From: Bathymodiolus brooksi
Taxonomy: Eukaryota > Mollusca > Bivalvia > Mytilida > Modiolidae
Reading direction: 5' to 3'
Length of the DNA stretch: 64,000 bases
Assembly: GCA_963680875.1 (NCBI GenBank)
Contig: OY804578.1
Location: forward strand, 3,596,001-3,660,000
Shown here: one piece after another, positions 38,101 to 51,036 of the stretch
How positions within the stretch are numbered: position 1 is the first letter of the stretch
Layout: the number at the start of each line of letters is the position of its first letter
Program-made: the position numbers and the translations under genes
The notes under the pieces: generated by a model
Told to the model about the DNA's origin: nothing
Databases searched by the model: none
The model's input: the letters and a program-made list of their open reading frames with translations, nothing else

Positions 38101-41100
38101 ACTAAAATAGAAAAGATACTAAAGGGGTAACTAAAATAGAAAAAGATACTAAAGGGGTAACTAAAATAGAAAAAGATACTAAAGGGGTAATTAAAATAGA
38201 AAAAGATACTAAAGGGGTAATTAAAATAGAAAAAGATACTAAAGGGGTAATTAAAATAGAAAAAGATACTAAAGGGGTAACTGAAACAGAAAAAGATACT
38301 AAAGGGGTAACTAAAATAGAAAAAGATACTAAAGGGGTAACTAAAATAGAAAAAGATACTAAAGGGGTAACTAAAATAGAAAAAGATACTAAACGGGTAA
38401 CTAAAATAGAAAAAGATACTAAAGGGGTAACTAAAATAGAAAAAGATACTAAAGGGGTAACTAAAATAGAAAAAGATACTAAAGAGGTAATTAAAATAGT
38501 AAAAGATACTAAACGGGTAACTAAAATAGAAAAAGATACTAAAGGGGTAACTAAAATAGAAAAAGATACTAAAGGGGTAACTAAAATAGAAAAAGATACA
38601 AAAGAGGTAATTAAAATAGAAAAAGATACTAAAAGGGTAACTAAAATAGAAAAAGATACTAAAGGGGTAATTAAAATAGAAAAAGATACTAAAAGAGGTA
38701 ATTAAAATAGAAAAAGATACTAAAGAGGTAACTAAAATAGAAAAAGATACTAAAAGAGGTAATTAAAATAGAAAAAGATACTAAAGAGGTAACTAAAATA
38801 GAAAAAGATACTAAAGGGGTAACTAAAATAGAAAAAGATACTAAAGGGGTAACTAAAATAGAAAAAGATACTAAAGGGGTAACTAAAATAGAAAAAGATA
38901 CTAAACGGGTAACTAAAATAGAAAAAGATACTAAAGGGGTAACTAAAATAGAAAAAGATACTAAAGGGGTAATTAAAATAGAAAAAGATACTAATGAGGT
39001 AACTAAAATAGAAAAAGATACTAAACGGGTAACTAAAATAGAAAAAGATACTAAAGGGGTAACTAAAATAGAAAAAGATACTAAAGGGGTAATTAAAATA
39101 GAAAAAGATACTAAACGGGTAATTAAAATAGAAAAAGATACTAAAGGGGTAATTAAAATAGAAAAAGATACTAAAGAGGTAACTAAAATAGAAAAAGATA
39201 CTAAAGGGGTAACTAAAATACAAAAAGATACTAAAGGGGTAACTAAAATAGAAAAAGATACTAAAGGGGTAATTAAAATAGAAAAAGATACTAAACGGGT
39301 AATTAAAATAGAAAAAGATACTAAAGGGGTAATTAAAATAGAAAAAGATACTAAAGAGGTAACTAAAATAGAAAAAGATACTAAAGGGGTAACTAAAATA
39401 CAAAAAGATACTAAACGGGTAACTAAAATAGAAAAAGATACTAAAGGGGTAATTAAAATAGAAAAAGATACTAAAGAGGTAACTAAAATAGAAAAAGATA
39501 CTAAAGGGGAAATTAAAATAGAAAAAGATACTAAAGGGGTAATTAAAATAGAAAAAGATACTAAAGAGGTAACTAAAATAGAAAAAGATACTAAAGGGGT
39601 AGCTAAAATAGAAAAAGATACTAAAGGGGTAGCTAGAATAGAAAAAGATACTAAAGGGGTAATTAAAATAGAAAAAGATACTAAAGGGGTAATTAAAATA
39701 GAAAAAGATACTAAAGGAGTAACTAAAATAGAAAAAGATACTAAAGGGGTAACTAAAATAGAAAAAGATATTAAAGAGGTAATTAAAATAGAAAAAGATA
39801 CTAAAGGGGTAACTAAAATAGAAAAAGATACTAAAGGGGTAATTAAAATAGAAAAAGATACTAAAGGGGTAACTAAAATAGAAAAAGATACTATAGGGGT
39901 AATTAAAATAGAAAAAGATACTAAAGGGGTAACTAAAATAGAAAAAGATACTAAAGGGGTAATTAAAATAGAAAAATATACTAAAGAGGTAACTAAAATA
40001 GAAAAAAGATACTAAAGGGGTAATTAAAATAGAAAAAGATACTAAAGGGGTAATTAAAATAGAAAAAGATACTAAAGAGGTAACTAAAATAGAAAAAAGA
40101 TCCTAAAGGGGTAATTAAAATAGAAAAAGATACTAAAGGGGTAATTAAAATAGAAAAAGATACTAAAGGGGTAATTAAAATAGAAAAAGATACTAAAGGG
40201 GTAATTAAAATAGAAAAAGATACCCAAGGGGTAACTAAAATAGAAAAAGATACTAAAGGGGTAATTAAAATAGAAAAAGATACTAAAGGGGTAATTAAAA
40301 TAGAAAAAGATACTAAAGGGGTAACTAAAATAAAAAAAGATACTAAAGGGGTAATTAAAATAGAAAAAGATACTAAAGAGGTAACTAAAATAGAAAAAGA
40401 CACTAAAAGGGTAACTAAAATAGAAAAAGATACTAAAGGGGTAACTAAAATAGAAAAAAGATACTAAAGGGGTAACTAAAATAGAAAAAGATACTAAAGG
40501 GGTAATTAAAATAGAAAAAGATACTAAAGGGGTAATTAAAATAGAAAAAGATACTAAAGGGGTAACTAAAATAAAAAAAGATACTAAAGGGGTAATTAAA
40601 ATAGAAAAAGATACTAAAGAGGTAACTAAAATAGAAAAAGACACTAAAAGGGTAACTAAAATAGAAAAAGATACTAAAGGGGTAACTAAAATAGAAAAAA
40701 GATACTAAAGGGGTAACTAAAATAGAAAAAGATACTAAAGGGGTAACTAAAATAGAAAAAGATACTAAAGAGGTAATTAAAATAGAAAAAGATACTAAAG
40801 GGGTAACTAAAATAGAAAAAGATACTAAAGGGGTAATTAAAATAGAAAAAGATACTAAAGGGGTAACTAAAATAGAAAAAGATACTATAGGGGTAATTAA
40901 AATAGAAAAAGATACTAAAGGGGTAACTAAAATAGAAAAAGATACTAAAGGGGTAATTAAAATAGAAAAAGATACTAAAGAGGTAACTAAAATAGAAAAA
41001 AGATACTAAAGGGGTAATTAAAATAGAAAAAGATACTAAAGGGGTAATTAAAATAGAAAAAGATACTAAAGAGGTAACTAAAATAGAAAAAAGATCCTAA

Positions 41101-44100
41101 AGGGGTAATTAAAATAGAAAAAGATACTAAAGGGGTAATTAAAATAGAAAAAGATACTAAAGGGGTAATTAAAATAGAAAAAGATACTAAAGGGGTAATT
41201 AAAATAGAAAAAGATACTAAAGGGGTAGCTAAAATAGAAAAAGATACTAAAGGGGTAATTAAAATAGAAAAAGATACTAAAGGGGTAATTAAAATAGAAA
41301 AAGATACTAAAGGGGTAATTAAAATAGAAAAAGATACTAAAGGGGTAACTAAAATAAAAAAAGATACTAAAGGGGTAATTAAAATAGAAAAAGATACTAA
41401 AGAGGTAACTAAAATAGAAAAAGACACTAAAAGGGTAACTAAAATAGAAAAAGATACTAAAGGGGTAACTAAAATAGAAAAAAGATACTAAAGGGGTAAC
41501 TAAAATAGAAAAAGATACTAAAGGGGTAACTAAAATAGAAAAAGATACTAAAGGGGTAACTAGAATAGAAAAAGATACTAAAGGGGTAATTAAAATAGAA
41601 AAAGATACTAAAGGGGTAATTAAAATAGAAAAAGATACTAAAGAGGTAACTAAAATAGAAAAAGATACTAAAGGGGTAACTAAAATAGAAAAAGATACTA
41701 AAGGAGTAATTAAAATAGAAAAAGATACTAAAGGGGTAACTAAGGTAGAAAAAGATACTAAAGGAGTAATTAAAATAGAAAAAGATACTAAAGGGGTAAC
41801 TAAAATAGAAAAAGATACTAAAGGGGTAACTAAAATAGAAAAAGATACTAAAGGGGCAATTAAAATAGAAAAAGATACTAAAGGGGTAACTAAAATGGAA
41901 AAAGATACTAAAGGGGTAATTAAAATAGAAAAAGATACTAAAGGGGTAATTAAAATAGAAAAAGATACTAAAGGGGTAATTAAAATAGAAAAAGATACTA
42001 AAGGGTTAGCTAAAATAGAAAAAGATACTAAAGGGGTAATTAAAATAGAAAAAGATACTAAAGGGGTAATTGAAATAGAAAAAGATACTAAAGGGGTAAC
42101 TAAAATAGAAAAAGATACTAAAGGGGTAACTAAGATAGAAAAAGATACTAAAGGAGTAATTAAAATAGAAAAAGATACTAAAGGGGTAACTAAAATAGAA
42201 AAAGATACTAAAGGGGTAACTAAAATAGAAAAAGATACTAAAGGGGCAATTAAAATAGAAAAAGATACTAAAGGGGTAACTAAAATGGAAAAAGATACTA
42301 AAGGGGTAATTAAAATAGAAAAAGATACTAAAGGGGTAATTAAAATAGAAAAAGATACTAAAGGGGTAATTAAAATAGAAAAAGATACTAAAGGGTTAGC
42401 TAAAATAGAAAAAGATACTAAAGGGGTAATTAAAATAGAAAAAGATACTAAAGGGGTAATTGAAATAGAAAAAGATACTAAAGGGGTAACTAAAATAGAA
42501 AAAGATACTAAAGGGGTAATTAAAATAGAAAAAGATACTAAAGAGGTAACTAAAATAGAAAAAAGATACTAAAGGGGTAACTAAAATAGAAAAAGATACT
42601 AAAGGGGTAATTAAAATAGAAAAAGATACTAAAGGGGTAATTAAAATAGAAAAAGATACTAAAGGGGTAACTAAAATAGAAAAAGATACTAAAGAGGTAA
42701 CTAAAATAGAAAAAGATACTAAAGGGGTAACTAAAATAGAAAAAGATACTAAAGGGGTAACTAAGATAGAAAAAGATACTAAAGGGGTAACTAAAATAGA
42801 AAAAGATACTAAAGGGGTAATTAAAATAGAAAAAGATACTAAAGAGGTAACTAAAATAGAAAAAAGATACTAAAGGGGTAACTAAAATAGAAAAAGATAC
42901 TAAAGGGGTAATTAAAATAGAAAAAGATACTAAAGGGGTAATTAAAATAGAAAAAGATACTAAAGGGGTAATTAAAATAGAAAAAGATACTAAAGGGGTA
43001 GCTAAAATAGAAAAAGATACTAAAGGGGTAATTAAAATAGAAAAAGATACTAAAGGGGTAATTAAAATAGAAAAAGATACTAAAGGGGTAATTAAAATAG
43101 AAAAAGATACTAAAGGGGTAACTAAAATAAAAAAAGATACTAAAGGGGTAATTAAAATAGAAAAAGATACTAAAGAGGTAACTAAAATAGAAAAAGACAC
43201 TAAAAGGGTAACTAAAATAGAAAAAGATACTAAAGGGGTAACTAAAATAGAAAAAAGATACTAAAGGGGTAACTAAAATAGAAAAAGATACTAAAGGGGT
43301 AACTAAAATAGAAAAAGATACTAAAGGGGTAACTAGAATAGAAAAAGATACTAAAGGGGTAATTAAAATAGAAAAAGATACTAAAGGGGTAATTAAAATA
43401 GAAAAAGATACTAAAGAGGTAACTAAAATAGAAAAAGATACTAAAGGGGTAACTAAAATAGAAAAAGATACTAAAGGAGTAATTAAAATAGAAAAAGATA
43501 CTAAAGGGGTAACTAAGGTAGAAAAAGATACTAAAGGAGTAATTAAAATAGAAAAAGATACTAAAGGGGTAACTAAAATAGAAAAAGATACTAAAGGGGT
43601 AACTAAAATAGAAAAAGATACTAAAGGGGCAATTAAAATAGAAAAAGATACTAAAGGGGTAACTAAAATGGAAAAAGATACTAAAGGGGTAATTAAAATA
43701 GAAAAAGATACTAAAGGGGTAATTAAAATAGAAAAAGATACTAAAGGGGTAATTAAAATAGAAAAAGATACTAAAGGGTTAGCTAAAATAGAAAAAGATA
43801 CTAAAGGGGTAATTAAAATAGAAAAAGATACTAAAGGGGTAATTGAAATAGAAAAAGATACTAAAGGGGTAACTAAAATAGAAAAAGATACTAAAGGGGT
43901 AACTAAGATAGAAAAAGATACTAAAGGAGTAATTAAAATAGAAAAAGATACTAAAGGGGTAACTAAAATAGAAAAAGATACTAAAGGGGTAACTAAAATA
44001 GAAAAAGATACTAAAGGGGCAATTAAAATAGAAAAAGATACTAAAGGGGTAACTAAAATGGAAAAAGATACTAAAGGGGTAATTAAAATAGAAAAAGATA

Positions 44101-47100
44101 CTAAAGGGGTAATTAAAATAGAAAAAGATACTAAAGGGGTAATTAAAATAGAAAAAGATACTAAAGGGTTAGCTAAAATAGAAAAAGATACTAAAGGGGT
44201 AATTAAAATAGAAAAAGATACTAAAGGGGTAATTGAAATAGAAAAAGATACTAAAGGGGTAACTAAAATAGAAAAAGATACTAAAGGGGTAATTAAAATA
44301 GAAAAAGATACTAAAGAGGTAACTAAAATAGAAAAAAGATACTAAAGGGGTAACTAAAATAGAAAAAGATACTAAAGGGGTAATTAAAATAGAAAAAGAT
44401 ACTAAAGGGGTAATTAAAATAGAAAAAGATACTAAAGGGGTAACTAAAATAGAAAAAGATACTAAAGAGGTAACTAAAATAGAAAAAGATACTAAAGGGG
44501 TAACTAAAATAGAAAAAGATACTAAAGGGGTAACTAAGATAGAAAAAGATACTAAAGGGGTAACTAAAATAGAAAAAGATACTAAAGGGGTAATTAAAAT
44601 AGAAAAAGATACTAAAGAGGTAACTAAAATAGAAAAAAGATACTAAAGGGGTAACTAAAATAGAAAAAGATACTAAAGGGGTAATTAAAATAGAAAAAGA
44701 TACTAAAGGGGTAATTAAAATAGAAAAAGATACTAAAGGGGTAACTAAAATAGAAAAAGATACTAAAGGGGTAATTAAAATAGAAAAAGATACTAAAGAG
44801 GTAACTAAAATAGAAAAAAGATACTAAAGGGGTAATTAAAATAGAAAAAGATACTAAAGGGGTAATTAAAATAGAAAAAGATACTAAAGAGGTAACTAAA
44901 ATAGAAAAAAGATCCTAAAGGGGTAATTAAAATAGAAAAAGATACTAAAGGGGTAATTAAAATAGAAAAAGATACTAAAGGGGTAATTAAAATAGAAAAA
45001 GATACTAAAGGGGTAATTAAAATAGAAAAAGATACTAAAGGGGTAATTAAAATAGAAAAAGATACTAAAGGGGTAACTCAAATAGAAAAAAGATACTAAA
45101 GGGGTAATTAAAATAGAAAAAGATACTAAAGAGGTAACTAAAATAGAAAAAGATACTAAAGGGGTAACTAAAATAGAAAAATATACTAAAGGGGTAACTA
45201 AGATAGAAAAAGATACTAAAGGGGTAAATAAAATAGAAAAAGATACTAAAGGGGTAACTAAAATAGAAAAAGGTACTAAAGGGGTAACTAAAATAGAAAA
45301 AGATACTAAAGGGGTAACTAAAATAGAAAAAGATACTTAAGGGGTAACTAAAATAGAAAAAGATACTAAAGGGGTAATTAAAATAGAAAAAGATACTAAA
45401 GGGGTAACTAAAATAGAAAAAGATATTAAAGGGGTAACTAGAATAGAAAAAGATACTAAAGGGGTAATTAAAATAGAAAAAGATACTAAAGGGGTAACTA
45501 AAATAGAAAAAGATACTAAAGGGGTAATTAAAATAGAAAAAGATACTAAAGGGGTAATTAAAATAGAAAAAGATACTAAAGGGGTAATTAAAATAGAAAA
45601 AGATACTAAAGGGGTAACTAAAATAGAAAAAAGATACTAAAGGGGTAATTAGAATAGAAAAAGATACTAAAGAGGTAACTAAAATAGAAAAAAGATACTA
45701 AAGGGGTAACTAAAATAGAAATAGATACTAAAGGGGTAACTAAAATAGAAAAAGATACTAAAGGGGTAACTAGAATAGAAAAAGATACTAAAGGGGCAAT
45801 TAAAATAGAAAAAGATACTAAAGGGGTAATTAAAATAAAAAAAGATACTAAAGAGGTAACTAAAATAGAAAAAGATACTAAAGGGGTAACTAAAATAGAA
45901 AAAGATACTAAAGGGGTAATTAAGATAGAAAAAGATACTAAAGGGTTAATTAAAATAGAAAAAGATACTAAAGGGGTAACTGAAATAGAAAAAAGATACT
46001 AAAGGGGTAATTAGAATAGAAAAAGATACTAAAGGGGTAATTAAAATAGAAAAAGATACTAAAGAGGTAACTAAAATAGAAAAAAGATCCTAAAGGGGTA
46101 ATTAAAATAGAAAAAGATACTAAAGGGGTAATTAAAATAGAAAAAGATACTAAAGGGGTAATTAAAATAGAAAAAGATACTAAAGGGGTAATTAAAATAG
46201 AAAAAGATACTAAAGGGGTAATTAAAATAGAAAAAGATACTAAAGGGGTAACTCAAATAGAAAAAAGATACTAAAGGGGTAATTAAAATAGAAAAAGATA
46301 CTAAAGAGGTAACTAAAATAGAAAAAGATACTAAAGGGGTAACTAAAATAGAAAAATATACTAAAGGGGTAACTAAGATAGAAAAAGATACTAAAGGGGT
46401 AAATAAAATAGAAAAAGATACTAAAGGGGTAACTAAAATAGAAAAAGGTACTAAAGGGGTAACTAAAATAGAAAAAGATACTAAAGGGGTAACTAAAATA
46501 GAAAAAGATACTTAAGGGGTAACTAAAATAGAAAAAGATACTAAAGGGGTAATTAAAATAGAAAAAGATACTAAAGGGGTAACTAAAATAGAAAAAGATA
46601 TTAAAGGGGTAACTAGAATAGAAAAAGATACTAAAGGGGTAATTAAAATAGAAAAAGATACTAAAGGGGTAACTAAAATAGAAAAAGATACTAAAGGGGT
46701 AATTAAAATAGAAAAAGATACTAAAGGGGTAATTAAAATAGAAAAAGATACTAAAGGGGTAATTAAAATAGAAAAAGATACTAAAGGGGTAACTAAAATA
46801 GAAAAAAGATACTAAAGGGGTAATTAGAATAGAAAAAGATACTAAAGAGGTAACTAAAATAGAAAAAAGATACTAAAGGGGTAACTAAAATAGAAATAGA
46901 TACTAAAGGGGTAACTAAAATAGAAAAAGATACTAAAGGGGTAACTAGAATAGAAAAAGATACTAAAGGGGCAATTAAAATAGAAAAAGATACTAAAGGG
47001 GTAATTAAAATAAAAAAAGATACTAAAGAGGTAACTAAAATAGAAAAAGATACTAAAGGGGTAACTAAAATAGAAAAAGATACTAAAGGGGTAATTAAGA

Positions 47101-49270
47101 TAGAAAAAGATACTAAAGGGTTAATTAAAATAGAAAAAGATACTAAAGGGGTAACTGAAATAGAAAAAAGATACTAAAGGGGTAATTAGAATAGAAAAAG
47201 ATACTAAAGAGGTAACTAAAATAGAAAAAGATACTAAAGGGGTAACTAAAATAGAAAAAGATACTAAAGGGGTAATTAAAATAGAAAAAGATACTAAAGG
47301 GGCAATTAAAATAGAAAAAGATACTAAAGGGTTAACTAAAATAGAAAAAGATACTAAAGGGGTAATTAAAATAGAAAAAGATACTAAAGGGGTAATTAAA
47401 ATAGAAAAAGATACTAAAGGGGTAATTAAAATAGAAAAAGATACTAAAGGGGTAATTAAAATAGAAAAAGATACTAAAGGGTTAACTAAAATAGAAAAAA
47501 GTTACTAAAGGGGTAATTAAAATGGAAAAAGATACTAAAGGGGTAATTAAAATAGAAAAAGATACTAAAGGGGTAACTAAAATAGAAAAAGATACTAAAG
47601 GGGTAATTAAAATAGAAAAAGATACTAAAGAGGTAACTAAAATAGAAAAAAGATACTAAAGGGGCAATTAAAATAGAAAAAGATACTAAAGGGGTAATTA
47701 AAATAGAAAAAGATAGTAAAGGGGTAATTAAAATAGAAAAAGATACTAAAGGGGTAATTAAAATAGAAAAAGATACTAAAGGGGTAATTAAAATAGAAAA
47801 AGATACTAAAGGGGTAACTAAAATAGAAAAAGATACTAAAGGGGTAATTAAAATAGAAAAAGATACTAAAGGGGTAATTAAAATAGAAAAAGATACTAAA
47901 GGGGTAATTAAAATAGAAAAAGATACTAAAGGGGTAATTAAAATAGAAAAAGATACTAAAGGGGTAACTCAAATAGAAAAAAGATACTAAAGGGGTAATT
48001 AAAATAGAAAAAGATACTAAAGAGGTAATTAAAATAGAAAAAGATACTAAAGGGGTAACTAAAATAGAAAAAGATACTAAAGGGGTAACTAAGATAGAAA
48101 AAGATACTAAAGGGGTAAATAAAATAGAAAAAGATACTAAAGGGGTAATTAAAATAGAAAAAGATACTAAAGGGGTAATTAAAATAGAAAAAGATACTAA
48201 AGGGGTAACTAAAATAGAAAAAGATACTAAAGGGGTAATTAAAATAGAAAAAGATACTAAAGGGGTAACTAAAATAGAAAAAGATATTAAAGAGGTAACT
48301 AGAATAGAAAAAGATACTAAAGGGGTAACTAAAATAGAAAAAGATACTAAAGGGGTAACTAAAATAGAAAAAGATACTAAAGGGGTAATTAAAATAGAAA
48401 AAGATACTAAAGGGGTAACTAAAATAGAAAAAGATACTAAAGGGGTAATTAAAATAGAAAAAGATACTAAAGGGGTAACTAAAATAGAAAAAGATACTAA
48501 AGGGGTAACTAAAATAGAAAAAGATACTAAAGGGGTAACTAAAATAGAAAAAGATACTAAAGGGGTAACTAAAATAGAAAAAGATACTAAAGGGGCAATT
48601 AAAATAGAAAAAGATACTAAAGAGGTAATTAAAATAGAAAAAGATACTAAAGGGGTAACTAAAATAGAAAAAGATACTAAAGGGGTAACTAAGATAGAAA
48701 AAGATACTAAAGGGGTAAATAAAATAGAAAAAGATACTAAAGGGGTAATTAAAATAGAAAAAGATACTAAAGGGGTAATTAAAATAGAAAAAGATACTAA
48801 AGGGGTAACTAAAATAGAAAAAGATACTAAAGGGGTAATTAAAATAGAAAAAGATACTAAAGGGGTAACTAAAATAGAAAAAGATATTAAAGAGGTAACT
48901 AGAATAGAAAAAGATACTAAAGGGGTAACTAAAATAGAAAAAGATACTAAAGGGGTAACTAAAATAGAAAAAGATACTAAAGGGGTAATTAAAATAGAAA
49001 AAGATACTAAAGGGGTAACTAAAATAGAAAAAGATACTAAAGGGGTAATTAAAATAGAAAAAGATACTAAAGGGGTAACTAAAATAGAAAAAGATACTAA
49101 AGGGGTAACTAAAATAGAAAAAGATACTAAAGGGGTAACTAAAATAGAAAAAGATACTAAAGGGGTAACTAAAATAGAAAAAGATACTAAAGGGGTAACT
49201 AAAATAGAAAAAGATATTACAGGAGTAACTAGAATAGAAAAAGATACTAAAGGGGTAACTAAAATAGATA
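35179..49270. repeat. 14.1-kb minisatellite array, 30-bp unit, about 470 copies
   Basis: The unit is gatactaaaggggtaactaa followed by aatagaaaaa, with aac/aat and ggg/gag as the main alternatives. Its core corresponds to the retroelement terminus (gaagataccaaaggggtaat in related copies), and retroelement sequence lies on both sides (35061-35178 and 49271-49325). Higher-order blocks repeat at 1,773 bp (41895-42572 and 43668-44345), 1,175 bp (44896-45081 and 46071-46256), 600 bp (about 48100-48590 and 48700-49190) and 390 bp. Open frames of up to 225 codons arise from the 30-bp period. They are ended by units with an extra A or a lost base, which speaks against coding. Confidence 0.98.
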
Positions 49271-49325
49271 AAGCGGTAAATCTAAAAAGGACAACACAAT
49301 GGCCGAAAGAAAAATGACAAAAACG
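49271..49325 (-). mobile_element. RT-encoding retroelement remnant, right flank of the 30-bp array
   Basis: The words ggacaacacaatggccgaaa and gaaaaatgacaaaaacgac correspond to the segment that follows the terminus in copy a (aattcaatggccaaaagaac...). This shows the array expanded within the element rather than beside it. Confidence 0.55.
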
Positions 49326-49329
49326 ACAA

Positions 49330-50060
49330 TAATAAAGTTTTATTTAAAGTTGATATTAATTAAACATTACAACACAAGCTCTAATGAGCTTTTCAAATCG
49401 ACTACATACAAAATACATACATTCATCTCACAATCATGCACAAACACACCAATTTAATAAAAATAATGCATAGTAATATTAAAACATAATGCATATGGTG
49501 ACTTAAAAACAACACAAATGCTTGTTAAGATCAAGAATTTATATAAATCCTTGTTAAGATAGAACCTAAAAATACATGGCAAAATAAAACATATAAAGCA
49601 TGGTATGATAATACAAGTCAAAGTAAAAAATGAAGTTTATAAATCAGACTTATGGACAAGCATACACTAAAAGTAGCAATGATAATACATGCAAAATAAA
49701 AACAATATAATAATAAAAGTCTATAAGCATAGCAATAGAAACAGCAAAATGTTTAGCACTGCACCATATTTCAACTAAAAATGGCAATAATTTTTTTTTT
49801 TAGAAAAAGCATAAGCTACGAAGCACTATATGCATGCACTGCACTGGCATGAGCTGTTCATTGGATCCCATGTTTGTATTTAATTTTTAAACTGCCCCAA
49901 AGATGTTTCCCTTCTACAGTGATTAGGCAGCTCATTCCAGATTTGTGCAGCATTATAACAAAAGGATTTCAGGCCATACCTGGTAGTTCTGACTCATGGT
50001 AAAACTGCTGTTTCCTGTGATCTAAAGTGACCCATTAAGTGCCACACTTAATCATTAAGT
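49330..50060 (-). mobile_element. 3' end of a CR1/jockey-like LINE, inactive
   Basis: On the - strand, codons from about 50010 to the stop at 49880-49882 read T-R-Y-G-L-K-S-F-C-Y-N-A-A-Q-I-W-N-E-L-P, then N-H-C-R-R-E-T-S-L-G-Q-F-K-N. This is the typical closing motif of CR1/jockey-type reverse transcriptases (GLKSF...WN.LP). Upstream residues G-H-F-R-S-Q-E-T-A-V-L-P meet an in-frame TGA, so the copy is dead. The 3' untranslated region runs left to about 49335, where aataaaactttatt resembles a polyadenylation context. The RT core and endonuclease are absent. Confidence 0.75.
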
Positions 50061-50753
50061 TTTTCAAAGTGACGCAGCTGAAATAGACGTCAGGTGACTG
50101 CTTTGATTGACAACTGCTGCTAAAAAAATAAACATTATGTACTTTCGAGACAACTTTAATATTACAAATATCTGGTGGTCAAAACAATATTCAGTGAGCT
50201 TTACCAAGCATTAAACATGAAAAAAATAATGAAAAAAAATCCATTAAAAAAATATAAATTTCCATGTCCATTTTTTATATCACCTATATAATAGTATATA
50301 CTAAATCGTAAAAATAGCTTGATAGCAAAATGGCACAAATTGGTAAATAAATCAATATAGAGAGAAAGAAATCGTAGATTTATGATTATTTAATACCAAA
50401 ATTATGTTGAGAAGTGAATGAAAAATAATTTGAAAAAAGGGGGGGGGGGGTAATGTAGGTCATGACCCCATGTACCTGTGCTTTTACGATCACAATTTTC
50501 CTTACGTTGTCAGGCACTTCAATTAAAAAAATTCCTTCGGCTTCGCGCACACGCGTTTCATTTTTAATGCAGCTGTTGTGTGGGGAGGTCAGGTACTTGA
50601 GACAAAGATATATTATCTCTTTCGTCATTCAACACGTCCTCCATCATGCCGTGGTAAAATCCATGCCGCGCACTTTCCAGCAAACGTCTAGGGTGTGACG
50701 TAAGAAATGTCTGGAACATTGAACCAATGAAAAAGTAGGTTACATTCTAAGTC
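50061..50753. other. Gene-free AT-rich stretch with a short G run
   Basis: No exon, RNA gene or known repeat is recognised. A run of 10 G's lies near 50441-50450. The 78-80-codon frames open on both strands around 50386-50698 have no supporting features. The stretch may be the outer part of an element containing the fold-back at 50754. Confidence 0.4.
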
Positions 50754-50860
50754 AGTTAGAGTATATAAAGTGAAATGTTATTGGTTAAGAAGGGGGTCGC
50801 ATCGCTTCGCTCGCTCCGCCCCTTCTTAACCATTAAAATTTCACTTAATATACTCTAACT
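50754..50860. repeat. Fold-back (inverted) repeat, about 43-bp arms
   Basis: The left arm begins agttagagtatataaagtga and runs to gttaagaaggggg at 50796. The right arm at about 50817-50860 is its near-perfect reverse complement (three or four mismatches). The loop of about 20 bases is cgcatcgcttcgctcgctcc. It could be the terminus of a fold-back or MITE-type element. Confidence 0.85.
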
Positions 50861-50866
50861 ATAACT

Positions 50867-51035
50867 TAAGTCATGAAGATAACTTGGACTGATTAAGTCA
50901 TGAAGATAACTTGGACTGATTAAGTCATGAAGATAACCTGGACTGATTAAGTCATGAAGATAACTTGGACTGATTAAGTCATGAAGATAACTTGGACTGT
51001 TTGTTGATTAATTCATGAAGGTAACTTGGACTGTT
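50867..51035. repeat. 27-bp repeat, 5-6 copies
   Basis: The unit is taagtcatgaagataacttg followed by gactgat; the last copies are degenerate (gtttgttgattaattcatga). It lies between the fold-back sequence and retroelement copy e. Confidence 0.9.
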
Positions 51036-51036
51036 T

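Noticed and set aside
38750..39403. Phe/Tyr-rich - strand frame resembling transmembrane repeats
   Set aside because: Artefact of the 30-bp array. Neighbouring units with an extra base break the frame repeatedly.
35179..49270. G-quadruplex array from the GGGG in each 30-bp unit
   Set aside because: Adjacent G tracts are about 26 bases apart, longer than usual quadruplex loops, and many units have only GAGG.
50386..50698. Overlapping 78-80-codon frames on both strands
   Set aside because: No family resemblance, no splice or start signals, and the strands overlap each other.
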